Assembly (NCBI RefSeq): GCF_012241385.1
Contig: NZ_JAAVXB010000001.1
Location: 1-64,000 of the forward strand
Source: Solimonas marina
Lineage (GTDB): Bacteria > Pseudomonadota > Gammaproteobacteria > Nevskiales > Nevskiaceae
Reading direction: 5' to 3'
DNA length: 64,000 nucleotides
The translations under genes were made by a program, and so were the position numbers. Positions 53,577 to 62,578 of the stretch are shown here, in pieces. The notes below the pieces were generated by a model that had not been told where the DNA came from, did no database searches, and worked only from the letters and a program-made list of their open reading frames with translations. The number at the start of each line of letters is the position of its first letter. Position 1 is the stretch's first letter.

Positions 53577-55769
53577 TCAGAAACTGATACGCAGCGACGC
53601 CGAACCGTTGATCGGGGCACCGTAATACGTGTTGTCGTATTCATCGAGCACGTAGTACTTCTTGTCGAGCAGATTGCTGCCGTTGATCTGCAGGGCGATC
53701 TGCGGCGTGAACTGCCACCGCGCCATCAGGCTCAGCAGCGTCACGTCGCCCTGACGCAAAGTCGCCCCGCCATCCGGCGATCCGACCTGCGTGCTGCTCG
53801 ACGACTGCCAGTCGACTCCGCCGCCCACGGTCAACCGACGCAGCGCGCCACTCGGCGTCCAGGTGGTATAAGCACGCACCAATGTACCGGGCACGAAGGT
53901 GCGGCTTGCGTTGCCGTCGGCATCCTCGATCACGTAACGCGTCCAGCCCAGCGATGCATGCCAGCCGGGCCGCAGCTCGCCGTCGATCTCGAATTCGAAG
54001 CCCCGCGACACCGTGCCGTCGACAGGCTGCGACACCTGCGAGCCGTCAGGCAGCAACAGCGCGTTACCGCTGTCGTCGTAGACGGCTTCGGCAACGTTGT
54101 GCTGCAGCGTCCGGAACAAGGTCAGCTGGCTATTGAGGCGCCCGCCGAAATGCACCCCCTTGATGCCGACCTCGTAACTGCGCCCATCGATCGGATCGAG
54201 ATACTGGCCGTCGATGTTCTTGCTGTTCTGCGGCTTGAAGATTTCCGTATAGCTCGTGAACAGCGAGTAATGCGCACCGACATCGAAGATCAGTCCGGCG
54301 TACGGAATCGTCTTGCGATAGTCGTAGTCATTGTTCGGCGTGTCGTCGTACACGTAGTACGAGTCGATCTTCCAGTCCGCGTAGCGCGCACCGGCCACCA
54401 GCTTCAGCGTGTCGAGCAGGTGCAGCCGCGTCGCCAGATAGAACCCGTTCTGCGTGGTCGTGATGTCGGCAGCACGCGTGCCGGCACCGAACGTCGGTTC
54501 CGGATAAGAACCGTCCCAGTCGAACAGATTGACGGTCTGCGTCATTTCGCCCGGTTCGTACTCCTCCGAATTGTTGGTCAAACGCGAACCGTTGTAGCCG
54601 AAGACCAGCTCGTGCTTGCGTCCGAAAAGACGAAACGAGCCGCTGGCATACAGATCCGCCGCGCGCTGAATGCTTTTTGCGCGATCGCTGTACGCGTACG
54701 GGCCGGTGCCGGTATCGGCGTCGATCGCGATCTCGCCGGTTTGCGGGTCCGGGAAACCGTAAAGGTAGAACAGGCGGTTGTACTCGTTGTAGCGTCGCCA
54801 GCTCAGCGTCGAGCGTAGCGTCCAGTCACCACCGAGCCGGTAACGCAGTTCGGCGAAGGCCGTCTGGAACTCGCGGTTCCAGAACGCCCATTTGGTCGAA
54901 GTGGTCACGGACCTCGGCCAGTTGGCGAGACTGCCGTCGGAGAAGTAAAGCGGGAACGAACCCCACGTATTCCCCTGCGGCATGTTTTGCTGGTAGTCGT
55001 AGCCGACCGACAAGCGGCCGCGCGAACCGAGATCAGCATCGATGACGCCGTACATCACCTGCTTTTCGTTGTGGTAGAGATGCTGGTACGACTCGCGATA
55101 CTGGTAGGCGCCAACCAGGCGCGCACGGACGTGCCCGTCGCGTGTCAGCGGCGTCGACAGGTCGGCATCGATGCGGCTGTCGTTCCACGACCCCTCGGTG
55201 AACTCGAGCTGCGCCGCCGGCACACGGCTGTCGGCGTGCTTGCGCACCAGATTGACCGACGCCGCCGGACTGCCGGCGCCGGTGGTCAGGCCAGTTGCTC
55301 CACGCACGATCTCGACGCGCTCGTACAGTGCAGTATCGAGGGCGTCCTCGATCGAGTCGGTGTTGAAGTTGGTCGTCGCCGGAACGCCGTCGTACATCAG
55401 ATTGTCGACGACGAAACCGCGCGACGTGAACAGCACGCGTTCGGTGTCGTACTGATAGGAGTAAACGCCCGGCGTGTTGTCGAGCACGTCACGAACCGTT
55501 TGCAGATTCTGGTCGTCGAGACGCTGGCGCGTGATGACGGTGATCGACTGAGGCGTCTCGCGCAGACTCAGCGGCAGTTTCGTCGCCGCATCGCTGCCGT
55601 CGACGGTGTACGAGCGGCGCTCGGTGGTGACGACGACGGTATCGATGTCCTTTGCGGCCGTCTGCCCGCTGGCGTCTTCGCGATCACCACTGTGCTGCTG
55701 TGCGAAGGCAGGTATTGCGAAAAGGCCATACAGCACTGCGGCGCCCCAGGCGCCGATCTGAATACGCAT
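53577..55769 (-). CDS. TonB-dependent siderophore-type receptor
   Basis: A 730-aa outer-membrane receptor. A signal peptide (cleavage near AFAQQ at about 24) is followed by a TonB-box region (DTVVVTT), a plug domain (TPQSITVITRQRLDDQNLQTVRDVLDNTPGV split across about 75-110) and a 22-strand barrel ending in the terminal Phe of SASLRISF. PQSITVITRQRL is typical of ferrisiderophore receptors of the FhuE/FpvA group. No N-terminal signalling (STN) domain or sigma/anti-sigma pair is present. GGGAG precedes the ATG at 55769. I could not find a convincing Fur box in the 119 bp upstream. Confidence 0.93.
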   Translation of the reverse strand: MRIQIGAWGAAVLYGLFAIPAFAQQHSGDREDASGQTAAKDIDTVVVTTERRSYTVDGSDAATKLPLSLRETPQSITVITRQRLDDQNLQTVRDVLDNTPGVYSYQYDTERVLFTSRGFVVDNLMYDGVPATTNFNTDSIEDALDTALYERVEIVRGATGLTTGAGSPAASVNLVRKHADSRVPAAQLEFTEGSWNDSRIDADLSTPLTRDGHVRARLVGAYQYRESYQHLYHNEKQVMYGVIDADLGSRGRLSVGYDYQQNMPQGNTWGSFPLYFSDGSLANWPRSVTTSTKWAFWNREFQTAFAELRYRLGGDWTLRSTLSWRRYNEYNRLFYLYGFPDPQTGEIAIDADTGTGPYAYSDRAKSIQRAADLYASGSFRLFGRKHELVFGYNGSRLTNNSEEYEPGEMTQTVNLFDWDGSYPEPTFGAGTRAADITTTQNGFYLATRLHLLDTLKLVAGARYADWKIDSYYVYDDTPNNDYDYRKTIPYAGLIFDVGAHYSLFTSYTEIFKPQNSKNIDGQYLDPIDGRSYEVGIKGVHFGGRLNSQLTLFRTLQHNVAEAVYDDSGNALLLPDGSQVSQPVDGTVSRGFEFEIDGELRPGWHASLGWTRYVIEDADGNASRTFVPGTLVRAYTTWTPSGALRRLTVGGGVDWQSSSSTQVGSPDGGATLRQGDVTLLSLMARWQFTPQIALQINGSNLLDKKYYVLDEYDNTYYGAPINGSASLRISF

Positions 55770-55888
55770 ATGCACTCCCTGAACGAAGACGAGGAGCTGG
55801 CAATGCGCAACAGGCGCGGCTGGCGATGAGACGGAGCGCGATTCTAAACGAGCGCGCGGCGCCGACCAAATCGGCGCGCGCGCAGCGG

Positions 55889-56893
55889 TCACTCGGCGCC
55901 GGACACGCGCACCAACGTGCGGCCGGTGACGGTACCGGCAATCAGATCCTCGCAGGCCGCCGGCAGATCCTTGAGCGCGATTTCGCGCGTGACGATGCGG
56001 TCGAGCACGCGGGGCTTCCAGGCCCCCGCCAGCTTGGCCCAGATGTCCTCACGCCATGCGCGCGGGCACTCGACCGAGTGAATACCGAGCAGCGAGACGC
56101 CGCGCAGAATGAAGGGCATCACCGTCGTCGTCAGCTCGTGCGATTGCGCGAGGCCAATGCTGGCGATGTTGCCCCACGGTTTCACCGTGCGCGTCAGCAT
56201 CGCCAGCGTGTCGCCGCCCAGATTGTCGACCGCACCACCCCAGACCGCCGATTCGAGCGGTTTGCTGCCAACCGCCAGCGACTGCCGCGAGACGACCTCG
56301 TCGGCGCCGAGCGCCTGCAGATAATCGTCGGCTTTACCGGCCTTGCCGGTGATTGCGTGCACGGTGAAGCCGGCACGCTTGAACAGGTCGATCGCCACCG
56401 AGCCGACGCCGCCGGTCGGTCCGGTCACGGCGATCGGCCCCATCTCCGGCGCCTGATGATTCTCGAGCATGCGCCGCAGCGCGAACGCGGCGGTGAAGCC
56501 GGCGGTGCCGATCGCCATCGTTTCACGCAGCGTCAGGCCGTCCGGCTTGCGGATGATCGAATCGGCCGCGACGCGCGCGACTTCGGCGTAGCCGCCGTCG
56601 TAGACCTCGCCGATGTTGCAGCCGGTGACCAGCACCGCATCGCCCGGTTGATAACGCGGATCGCTGCTCGATTCGACGTGGCCGGCCAGATCGATGCCCG
56701 GCACCTTCGGAAAACCCTTGAGAATGCGGCCCTTGCCGGTCACCGCCAACGCGTCCTTGTAGTTGATGCCGGTCCACGCGACACGCACCACCACTTCACC
56801 GGGCGACAGTGCATCGACATCGAGCGGCTCGAATCGGGCCTCGGTGTGGTTCTTCTCAGGGGAATGCACGCGCAGTGCGGTGAAGCTCGTCAT
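55889..56893 (-). CDS. acuI: acrylyl-CoA reductase (AcuI/YhdH) family oxidoreductase
   Basis: A 334-aa zinc-free MDR-family NADPH reductase. The cofactor loop is VTGPTGGVGSVAI, and the catalytic-domain start VAWTGINYKDALAVTGKGRI is the YhdH/AcuI signature. Members reduce acryloyl-CoA, protecting against this toxic electrophile, or act as quinone reductases. GGAG lies 8 nt before the ATG at 56893. It is divergent from pdxH. No DMSP genes are nearby. Confidence 0.92.
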   Translation of the reverse strand: MTSFTALRVHSPEKNHTEARFEPLDVDALSPGEVVVRVAWTGINYKDALAVTGKGRILKGFPKVPGIDLAGHVESSSDPRYQPGDAVLVTGCNIGEVYDGGYAEVARVAADSIIRKPDGLTLRETMAIGTAGFTAAFALRRMLENHQAPEMGPIAVTGPTGGVGSVAIDLFKRAGFTVHAITGKAGKADDYLQALGADEVVSRQSLAVGSKPLESAVWGGAVDNLGGDTLAMLTRTVKPWGNIASIGLAQSHELTTTVMPFILRGVSLLGIHSVECPRAWREDIWAKLAGAWKPRVLDRIVTREIALKDLPAACEDLIAGTVTGRTLVRVSGAE

Positions 56894-57013
56894 CAGGTTT
56901 CTCCGGTTCGTGATGTTGCTCTGCGTCATGGCAATTGCCTGCAGCGGTTTTCCGGCGGCGCAGAACGCGAGACAATCCACGGATTCTGCCAGAGCCCGCA
57001 CCGGTCATCCGCC

Positions 57014-57634
57014 ATGCCGCAATACAACGCCAACCCGCCGCTGAACGTCGAGGATCTCGACGCCGATCCGCTTGCGCAACTGCAGCTCTGGCTCGACGAT
57101 GCACGACGCGCCGAGATTTATGACCCGACGGCGATGACCTTGGCCACCGTCGACAGCGAGGGCAAGCCATCGGCGCGCATCGTGCTGTTCAAGGGCTTCT
57201 ACGAGCAGGGCCTGACGTTCTACACCAACTACGAAAGCCGCAAGGGCGCTGAACTGGCAGCCAACCCGAACGTCGCGCTGGTGTTCTGGTGGGACCGACT
57301 CGAACGCTCGGTGCGTGTCGAAGGCGCCGTTTCCAAACTGCCTCGCCCGCTGTCGGAACGTTATTTCCACTCACGCCTGCACGAGTCGCAGGTCAGTGCC
57401 TTGACGTCGAAGCAGAGCGCCGTCGTCACCGATCGCGACGCCCTCGACGCGCGCTTCAACGCCGCGCTCGAACAGTACGCCAAGCAGCCGGTCCCGCTGC
57501 CCGACTTCTGGGGCGGCTATCGCGTCGAGCCGCGCGCCATCGAATTCTGGCAGGGCCGGCACGGCCGCCTGCATGATCGGCTGCGCTACCGCCGAGACGA
57601 TGGCACCTGGCGCATCGAACGCCTCGAACCGTAA
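57014..57634 (+). CDS. pdxH: pyridoxamine 5'-phosphate oxidase
   Basis: FMN enzyme making pyridoxal 5'-phosphate, 206 aa. Typical segments are PTAMTLATVDSEGKPSARIVL, FYTNYESRKG, VFWWDRLERSVRVEG and the C-terminal signature FWQGRHGRLHDRLRY ending in RLEP. The ATG at 57014 begins MPQYNANPPL. It is followed 37 bp later by an SDR gene. Confidence 0.97.
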   Translation: MPQYNANPPLNVEDLDADPLAQLQLWLDDARRAEIYDPTAMTLATVDSEGKPSARIVLFKGFYEQGLTFYTNYESRKGAELAANPNVALVFWWDRLERSVRVEGAVSKLPRPLSERYFHSRLHESQVSALTSKQSAVVTDRDALDARFNAALEQYAKQPVPLPDFWGGYRVEPRAIEFWQGRHGRLHDRLRYRRDDGTWRIERLEP

Positions 57635-57671
57635 TCGCGCCCTATTTCTTTTCGCTCTTGAGGATTCTCCG

Positions 57672-58484
57672 ATGTCCGTTTCGTTCGACTTTCGCGGCAA
57701 GCACGTCTTCGTGGCCGGCGGCACCAGTGGCATCAATCTCGGCGTCGCACATGCGTTCGCGCGTAGCGGCGCGCGCGTCTCGGTACTGTCGCGCTCGCAG
57801 GACAAGGTCGACGCGGCCGTGACCGCGCTGAAGCGCACCGGTGGCGACGCCGCCGGTTTTTCCGCGGACGTACGCGATTACGCCAAGACCGAAGAGGCGT
57901 TGAAGGCGGCACACGCCAAGTTCGGCGAGATCGACGTGTTGATCTCCGGCGCCGCCGGCAACTTTCCGGCCCCGGCGCTGGGCATTTCGTCGAACGGCTT
58001 TCGCGCCGTGGTCGAGATCGATCTGCTCGGCACCTTCCACGTCCTGCGCGCCGCCTATCCGCTGGTGAAGAAGCCCGGCGCCAGCATCATCAACATCTCT
58101 GCACCGCAGGCCTTCCTGCCGATGGAAATGCAGATGCACGTCTGCGCCGCAAAAGCCGGCGTCGACATGGTGACGCGCGTCGGCGCGCTCGAATGGGGTG
58201 CGGCCGGCGTGCGCGTCAACTCGGTGGTGCCCGGCCCGATCGACGAGACCGAAGGCATGGCGCGCCTGGCGCCGACGCCGGAGACACGGCAGTCGACGAT
58301 CGAATCGGTGCCGATGCAGCGCTACGGCACCAAGCAGGACATCGCCAACGCCTGCCTGTGGCTGGCCAGCGACGCCGCCAGCTATGTCAGCGGCGCGATC
58401 ATTCCGGTCGACGGCGGCTGGTCGCTCGGCGGTGCCACCTCGCTCGGCACCAACATGAAGAAGCTGCTGGCCAGCGACAGCTGA
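57672..58484 (+). CDS. SDR-family protein, 2,4-dienoyl-CoA-reductase-like
   Basis: A 270-aa short-chain dehydrogenase. The cofactor loop is AGGTSGINLGVA and the usual NNAG is replaced by SGAAGNF. The catalytic YxxxK lacks Tyr (MHVCAAKAG), keeping only the Lys. Those departures, plus VRVNSVVPGPIDETEG, resemble peroxisomal-type 2,4-dienoyl-CoA reductases, which work without that Tyr. A role in beta-oxidation of unsaturated fatty acids fits the lipid genes of this window (inference). GAGGA lies upstream of the ATG at 57672. Confidence 0.85.
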   Translation: MSVSFDFRGKHVFVAGGTSGINLGVAHAFARSGARVSVLSRSQDKVDAAVTALKRTGGDAAGFSADVRDYAKTEEALKAAHAKFGEIDVLISGAAGNFPAPALGISSNGFRAVVEIDLLGTFHVLRAAYPLVKKPGASIINISAPQAFLPMEMQMHVCAAKAGVDMVTRVGALEWGAAGVRVNSVVPGPIDETEGMARLAPTPETRQSTIESVPMQRYGTKQDIANACLWLASDAASYVSGAIIPVDGGWSLGGATSLGTNMKKLLASDS

Positions 58485-58505
58485 GGCGAACGGCAAAGGC
58501 GGGAA

Positions 58506-58573
58506 CCACAGATTTCACAGAAGAAACGAGAAGCCGGAATTTTTTCTTTCTGTGAAATCCGTGGAATCTGTGG
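58506..58573. repeat. inverted-repeat intergenic element
   Basis: CCACAGATTTCACAGAA (58506-58522) pairs with TTCTGTGAAATCCGTGG (58548-58564) with one mismatch over 17 bp. A further partial copy, AATCTGTGG, follows at 58565-58573. It lies between the convergent SDR and PepSY genes. Sequences of this kind recur in many proteobacterial genomes as interspersed palindromes. Only one copy is in the window, so it may also be the terminator for both genes. Confidence 0.6.
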
Positions 58574-58617
58574 CGGATCGCGGTTTGCAGAGATCACGGC
58601 GCGCCGACGGAGCCGGC

Positions 58618-60105
58618 TCAGGCACGCAGGCCGAGGAACGCGCGCGCCGGGGCGATGCGGCGCAGCACGAGGCGCTCGACGAGCAGCACCGCGACCAGCG
58701 AAATTCCCATCGCCGGCAAGAGGATGCCGAGCAGCACGGCAACCGCGACGAAGGCCACGAGCCTCGGCGTCGAGCCACTGACCGCCAGCGGCGCGCCCAG
58801 CGTGCCGTCCGGCCGTCGCTTCCACCACATCATCAGCGCGCTGACACACAAGGTCATCAGACCCAGCGCGGTCAGCAGACCCAGCAGCTGATTGGGCCAG
58901 CCGAACAACTGGCCTTCGTGCGCGGCGACACCGGTGCCGATGATGCGATCCAGCATCGGCCGCTGATCAAAGTCAGTCCGAGACACGACACGCCCCGCAT
59001 CACCGTCGAGCACCAGACTGACGCGCTGCGGGCGATCCTGAGTGTCGGAGCGCGCCGTCCAGGTCGGCGCCGCCTTCGACGGCGGTGCAATCAGCGCCGG
59101 CGGCGGTAGATGCAGCGCCGCGATCACCGGCACCAGACGATCCAGTGCCGCGGCATCGAACGGCCCGGTATTGCCCTGCCCCGGCATCGCCGCCATTTCC
59201 GCGGCGGTCATGCCCGGCATGCTGCTCGGCGCGTCATCCGGGGTCGCCGGCATCTTCATCCCGGACATCTTCATGCCGGACATTTTCATGTCCTTCATCG
59301 GCATGCCGTCTTGATGCGCTGTCGGCGCCGGTGTGTTCTGCGCCGCCGCCAGGGCCAGATCGTCGGCGGTGCCGGTGCTCCAGTCCTGCTGCATCGGGGT
59401 GCTCGGCCCGAACATCGAGCGCACCGTCTGCAGGTTGTGACCCCAGAACGTCGCCCACGGTAGCCCCGAACTCAGCAGGAACAGCGCGAACGCCGATACC
59501 CACAGGCCGACCACCGCATGCAGATCACGCCAGAACACGCGGCCGCCACGCCGCAGGCGCGGGTAGAGCACGCCGGCCGCCCCCTGCGCCTGCCGTGGCC
59601 ACCACAGGAACAGGCCGCTGACGATCATGATGATCGCCCACGATGCCGCCAGCTCGACGAGCAGCGAGCCACGCGCACCGAGCAGCAACTCGCCATGTAG
59701 CCGGAAGATCAGCCGCGTGAAGCGCTGCTCGTCCGGCACGCTGCCGAGCACCTGCAAGGTCTGCGGGTTCACGAACACGCGGGTGATGACGCTGCCGTGG
59801 CCGATCAGCACACGTGCCGCGGCCGACGGCATCGCCGGCAGCTCGTAGGCGTTGAGCACCGAGCCCGGCTGCGTGGCCAGCGCCGCCGCGACCTGTGCCG
59901 ATGGCGGTGCCAGCGGACCGTCGATCTGCAGATGGTCATAGCGGCGTTCGAGCAGCGCGTCGATCTGCGGCTTGAACAGATAGATCGAACCGGTCGTGGC
60001 CAGCCAGATCACGAACGGAATACAGAACAGACCGGCGTAGAAGTGCCATCGCCATACCGCGCGATAGCGGGCGGCGCGACGCTCGGAAGCAGTGGTTTGC
60101 ATCAT
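58618..60105 (-). CDS. PepSY-associated membrane protein with Met-rich loop
   Basis: A 495-aa inner-membrane protein of the PepSY_TM family. It has a transmembrane segment near 24-46, a PepSY-like periplasmic region, paired helices near 150-175 and 200-225, and C-terminal helices from about 410 to 480. A periplasmic loop at about 262-310 is rich in MxM and MKM motifs, encoded partly by 15-bp tandem repeats at 59251-59295; such motifs often bind Cu(I). Relatives next to TonB receptors may be reductases for imported metal. It starts 10 bp after the TonB receptor stop. An ATG at 60102 is an equally good start. Confidence 0.87.
   Translation of the reverse strand: MMQTTASERRAARYRAVWRWHFYAGLFCIPFVIWLATTGSIYLFKPQIDALLERRYDHLQIDGPLAPPSAQVAAALATQPGSVLNAYELPAMPSAAARVLIGHGSVITRVFVNPQTLQVLGSVPDEQRFTRLIFRLHGELLLGARGSLLVELAASWAIIMIVSGLFLWWPRQAQGAAGVLYPRLRRGGRVFWRDLHAVVGLWVSAFALFLLSSGLPWATFWGHNLQTVRSMFGPSTPMQQDWSTGTADDLALAAAQNTPAPTAHQDGMPMKDMKMSGMKMSGMKMPATPDDAPSSMPGMTAAEMAAMPGQGNTGPFDAAALDRLVPVIAALHLPPPALIAPPSKAAPTWTARSDTQDRPQRVSLVLDGDAGRVVSRTDFDQRPMLDRIIGTGVAAHEGQLFGWPNQLLGLLTALGLMTLCVSALMMWWKRRPDGTLGAPLAVSGSTPRLVAFVAVAVLLGILLPAMGISLVAVLLVERLVLRRIAPARAFLGLRA
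59251..59295 (-). repeat. 15-bp tandem repeat encoding Met-rich pentapeptides
   Basis: Three near-identical 15-bp units (59251-59265, 59266-59280 and 59281-59295) encode MKMSG-type pentapeptides in the PepSY protein. The in-frame unit length implies the loop can grow or shrink by slippage without breaking the gene. Confidence 0.85.
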
Positions 60106-60115
60106 CGTCTCCCGA

Positions 60116-62485
60116 TCAGAACTGCACTCGCACGCCGCCGAAGTAGCTGCGCGGATTGCCGGCGTAGATCGAGCCGGAGCTTGCGGCCAGCGACGCCGCC
60201 GTCGAATCGAGCTTGTCGCTGAGGTTCGATGCCGAGCCGATGTAGGTCTGATCGAGCAGGTTCTGCACCGCGAAGTAGGCACTGATGCGCGTCCCGGTGC
60301 CGACATGCGGCGCGTCGTAGTGCAGGTTCAGGTTGACGATGCCGTAGCCCGGGACCTTCAGCAGGTTGGCGTTGTCGAGATAGAACGCATCGCGCGCATA
60401 GACCTCGACGTAGGCGCCGAGCCCCTGCAGCGCGCCACTCGGCTGGTCGTAGGCCAACCGTGCGTTGAGCGTTTGCGGCTGCACGCCCGGGATGCGATTT
60501 CCGCCGCGATCGAAGACCTCGCTGTCGCTACTGGTGCTGATGACCTCGTCGTAGCGCTTGTAGATCTGGTTGTCGTAGGTATAGGCGAGCGAGAACTGCG
60601 CGCCCGGCAGCGCTTGCGGCAAGGGCTTGAAGCCGACGCCCAGCTCGACGCCGCGATGCTCGGATCGCGGCGCATTGAAGGTGTAGCTCTGCTTGCCGAC
60701 GCCGGCCGACTGCGAGACCAGCTCGTCGCGGAAGAACTCGTAGAAGCCGGTGAGATCGACGCGCACCACATCGCCGAGATGCCAGGCGGCCCCGATGTCG
60801 ACACCGACATTACGCTGCGAATCGAGCTGCGTGTTGTTGCCGGCGTCGCCGTCTGCATTGACGAACAGGTTCGACACCTGCGGCGTGCCGTAGCCGGCGG
60901 CGATGCGCGCATGCAGCAGCCAGGCTTCGGCCGGCGCGTAGCGCAGCGCCAGCTCCGGCGCGACATTGAAGAATTCACGATGCGCGTCGATGCGAGACAT
61001 CGTCGGCGTGGCGCCGGACGGATAGCTGTATTGGTCGCTATAGCCCTCCAGCTCCGTGTACTCGCCGCCCAGCGCGGCAACCACCGTCCAGGCATCGGCC
61101 ATCTGCCACTGCTCACGCGTGTGCAGTCCGGCGTTCAGATGATGGCCGGGGCTGGTCTGCGTGACACCCCCCTTGGCAGCATGCCTGGCCGGCGTGACGT
61201 TGTAGACATACGAGTTGATCTCCTCGTAGTTGTAATAGCCGCCGAACGCGAACTGTGACGCGCGGCCGAACAGCAGGCCGTCGTGAAAGACATCGCTGCG
61301 CAGGTTGAACGACGGATAGGTCCCGTCATAGCTGGCCGAACTGGTCGGCTGCTTGATGTCGCGGTTGTCGAACACGAACTGGCTGCGAATGCGCGTCTGC
61401 GCGTCGAACGCGTGCTCCCAGCGCGCGCCGACGATGGTGCGCCGGTCATGGCGGCTCAGGCCGGCGGCGGCCGGCGTCATCACCGTACTGCCGTCGTCGC
61501 TGTTGTAGCCGTTGTTGAGCAGCGAGACCGTCGCGCAATCCGCATCGCCCACCGCACAGCCGTGCTGGTATGGGTTGGCGCGGTACTGGTTCAGCGACAG
61601 GCGCAGCGCCAGGTCGGCGTCCAGCTCGTTGTCGATCAGCTTGATCGTCACGCGATCGCGCGGTGTCATGTCGAAGCTCGCCAGCACGTTGGCGGTGGTC
61701 GTCAGATAGGCCGTGTGATCGGTATAGGCCTGCCCGCGCACATTGCTGATGAACGCCGTGTAGTCGTAGTGCTCGCCGCGATCTCCGGCCAGCATGTAAG
61801 CGTTGAGATAGCCGAAGCTGCCGGTGTCGAGACCGGCTTCGACGCCGCGGATATCACCGCCATCGCGCAAGTGAAAGTCGACGACACCGCCGCTTGCGTA
61901 GTTGCCGTACCACGCCGACGACGGACCACGAATCACATCGATCGCGCCGTAGGCGTGCGGATCGGTCAGATCGGTGCGCGACAGGCCATCCGGCTGGGTG
62001 ACGTCGAAACCGTCCTCCAGCACCTGGATGTTGCGCACGCCATAGGTCTGCCGATTGCTCGAACCGCGCACCGACAGTGCGACATCGCGCGGACCATTGC
62101 CCTGCACGAAGCTGACACCGGGGCTCAAGGCCAGTGCCTCGGCAATCGACAGACCCGGCTGGTCCTTGAACTTCGCATAGCCGACCGTGGTGGCCGTCTG
62201 TGCGACCGGCGTTTTCGCCTGCCGTCCGGTGACGACGACCGTGTCGATCGAAACCGGCGGATTCGCTGCGACGGGCGTTGCAACCGCCGGCGCAGTGGCC
62301 TGCGCGGCGTCGAGACGTTGCAGTTCGGCGTCGATCGTCGCGCGCTCGCGCAACAGTTCGGCGCGCCGCGCGTCGGCGGCAGACGGATCGGATCCAGCCG
62401 CCAGCAGCAACGGCGAATGCGTCAGCATCAACAGGCCGACGGGCAGCAGCGCACCCGCCGGCAAAAGACGAGAAGAACGGAACAT
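60116..62485 (-). CDS. TonB-dependent outer-membrane receptor
   Basis: A 789-aa receptor. A signal peptide (cleavage near LLAAG at about 29) is followed by an unusual short charged coiled-coil (ARRAELLRERATIDAELQRL, about 38-57). A TonB box (DTVVVTG), plug and barrel follow, ending in Phe (VRVQF). Plug text such as NIQVLEDGFDVTQPDG and VIRGPSSAWYGNYASGGVVDF is of the FecA-like class. AGGAA precedes the ATG at 62485. The PepSY gene follows after 10 bp and the DUF2946 gene precedes by 93 bp, forming one leftward set. The ligand is unknown; a metal chelate is likely. Confidence 0.92.
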   Translation of the reverse strand: MFRSSRLLPAGALLPVGLLMLTHSPLLLAAGSDPSAADARRAELLRERATIDAELQRLDAAQATAPAVATPVAANPPVSIDTVVVTGRQAKTPVAQTATTVGYAKFKDQPGLSIAEALALSPGVSFVQGNGPRDVALSVRGSSNRQTYGVRNIQVLEDGFDVTQPDGLSRTDLTDPHAYGAIDVIRGPSSAWYGNYASGGVVDFHLRDGGDIRGVEAGLDTGSFGYLNAYMLAGDRGEHYDYTAFISNVRGQAYTDHTAYLTTTANVLASFDMTPRDRVTIKLIDNELDADLALRLSLNQYRANPYQHGCAVGDADCATVSLLNNGYNSDDGSTVMTPAAAGLSRHDRRTIVGARWEHAFDAQTRIRSQFVFDNRDIKQPTSSASYDGTYPSFNLRSDVFHDGLLFGRASQFAFGGYYNYEEINSYVYNVTPARHAAKGGVTQTSPGHHLNAGLHTREQWQMADAWTVVAALGGEYTELEGYSDQYSYPSGATPTMSRIDAHREFFNVAPELALRYAPAEAWLLHARIAAGYGTPQVSNLFVNADGDAGNNTQLDSQRNVGVDIGAAWHLGDVVRVDLTGFYEFFRDELVSQSAGVGKQSYTFNAPRSEHRGVELGVGFKPLPQALPGAQFSLAYTYDNQIYKRYDEVISTSSDSEVFDRGGNRIPGVQPQTLNARLAYDQPSGALQGLGAYVEVYARDAFYLDNANLLKVPGYGIVNLNLHYDAPHVGTGTRISAYFAVQNLLDQTYIGSASNLSDKLDSTAASLAASSGSIYAGNPRSYFGGVRVQF

Positions 62486-62526
62486 CGTGTCATTCCTAGT
62501 GGCCGCCACGCGGCCATGAGCAAAGC

Positions 62527-62566
62527 GCTGCCGACCGGCAGCACGGGTTCGTCGCCGACCGGCGAC
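62527..62566. repeat. two tandem short hairpins with the same GACC loop
   Basis: GCTGCC-GACC-GGCAGC (62527-62542) and GTCGCC-GACC-GGCGAC (62551-62566) are two 6-bp-stem palindromes sharing the core CCGACCGG. They lie between the DUF2946 gene and the TonB receptor gene. They could attenuate or process the message, or be operator half-sites. Confidence 0.55.
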
Positions 62567-62578
62567 GCGCTTCAGGGC

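Noticed and set aside
55859-55877. Hairpin after acuI as an intrinsic terminator
   Set aside because: Only a 7-bp stem pairs cleanly and no T-run follows, so I did not list it as a feature.
55770-55888. Fur box in front of the siderophore-type receptor
   Set aside because: No stretch matches the 19-bp consensus well enough on either strand.
55652-57000. A long upstream extension of pdxH in the same frame
   Set aside because: It runs antisense to acuI and lacks similarity to PdxH; the ATG at 57014 gives the normal protein.
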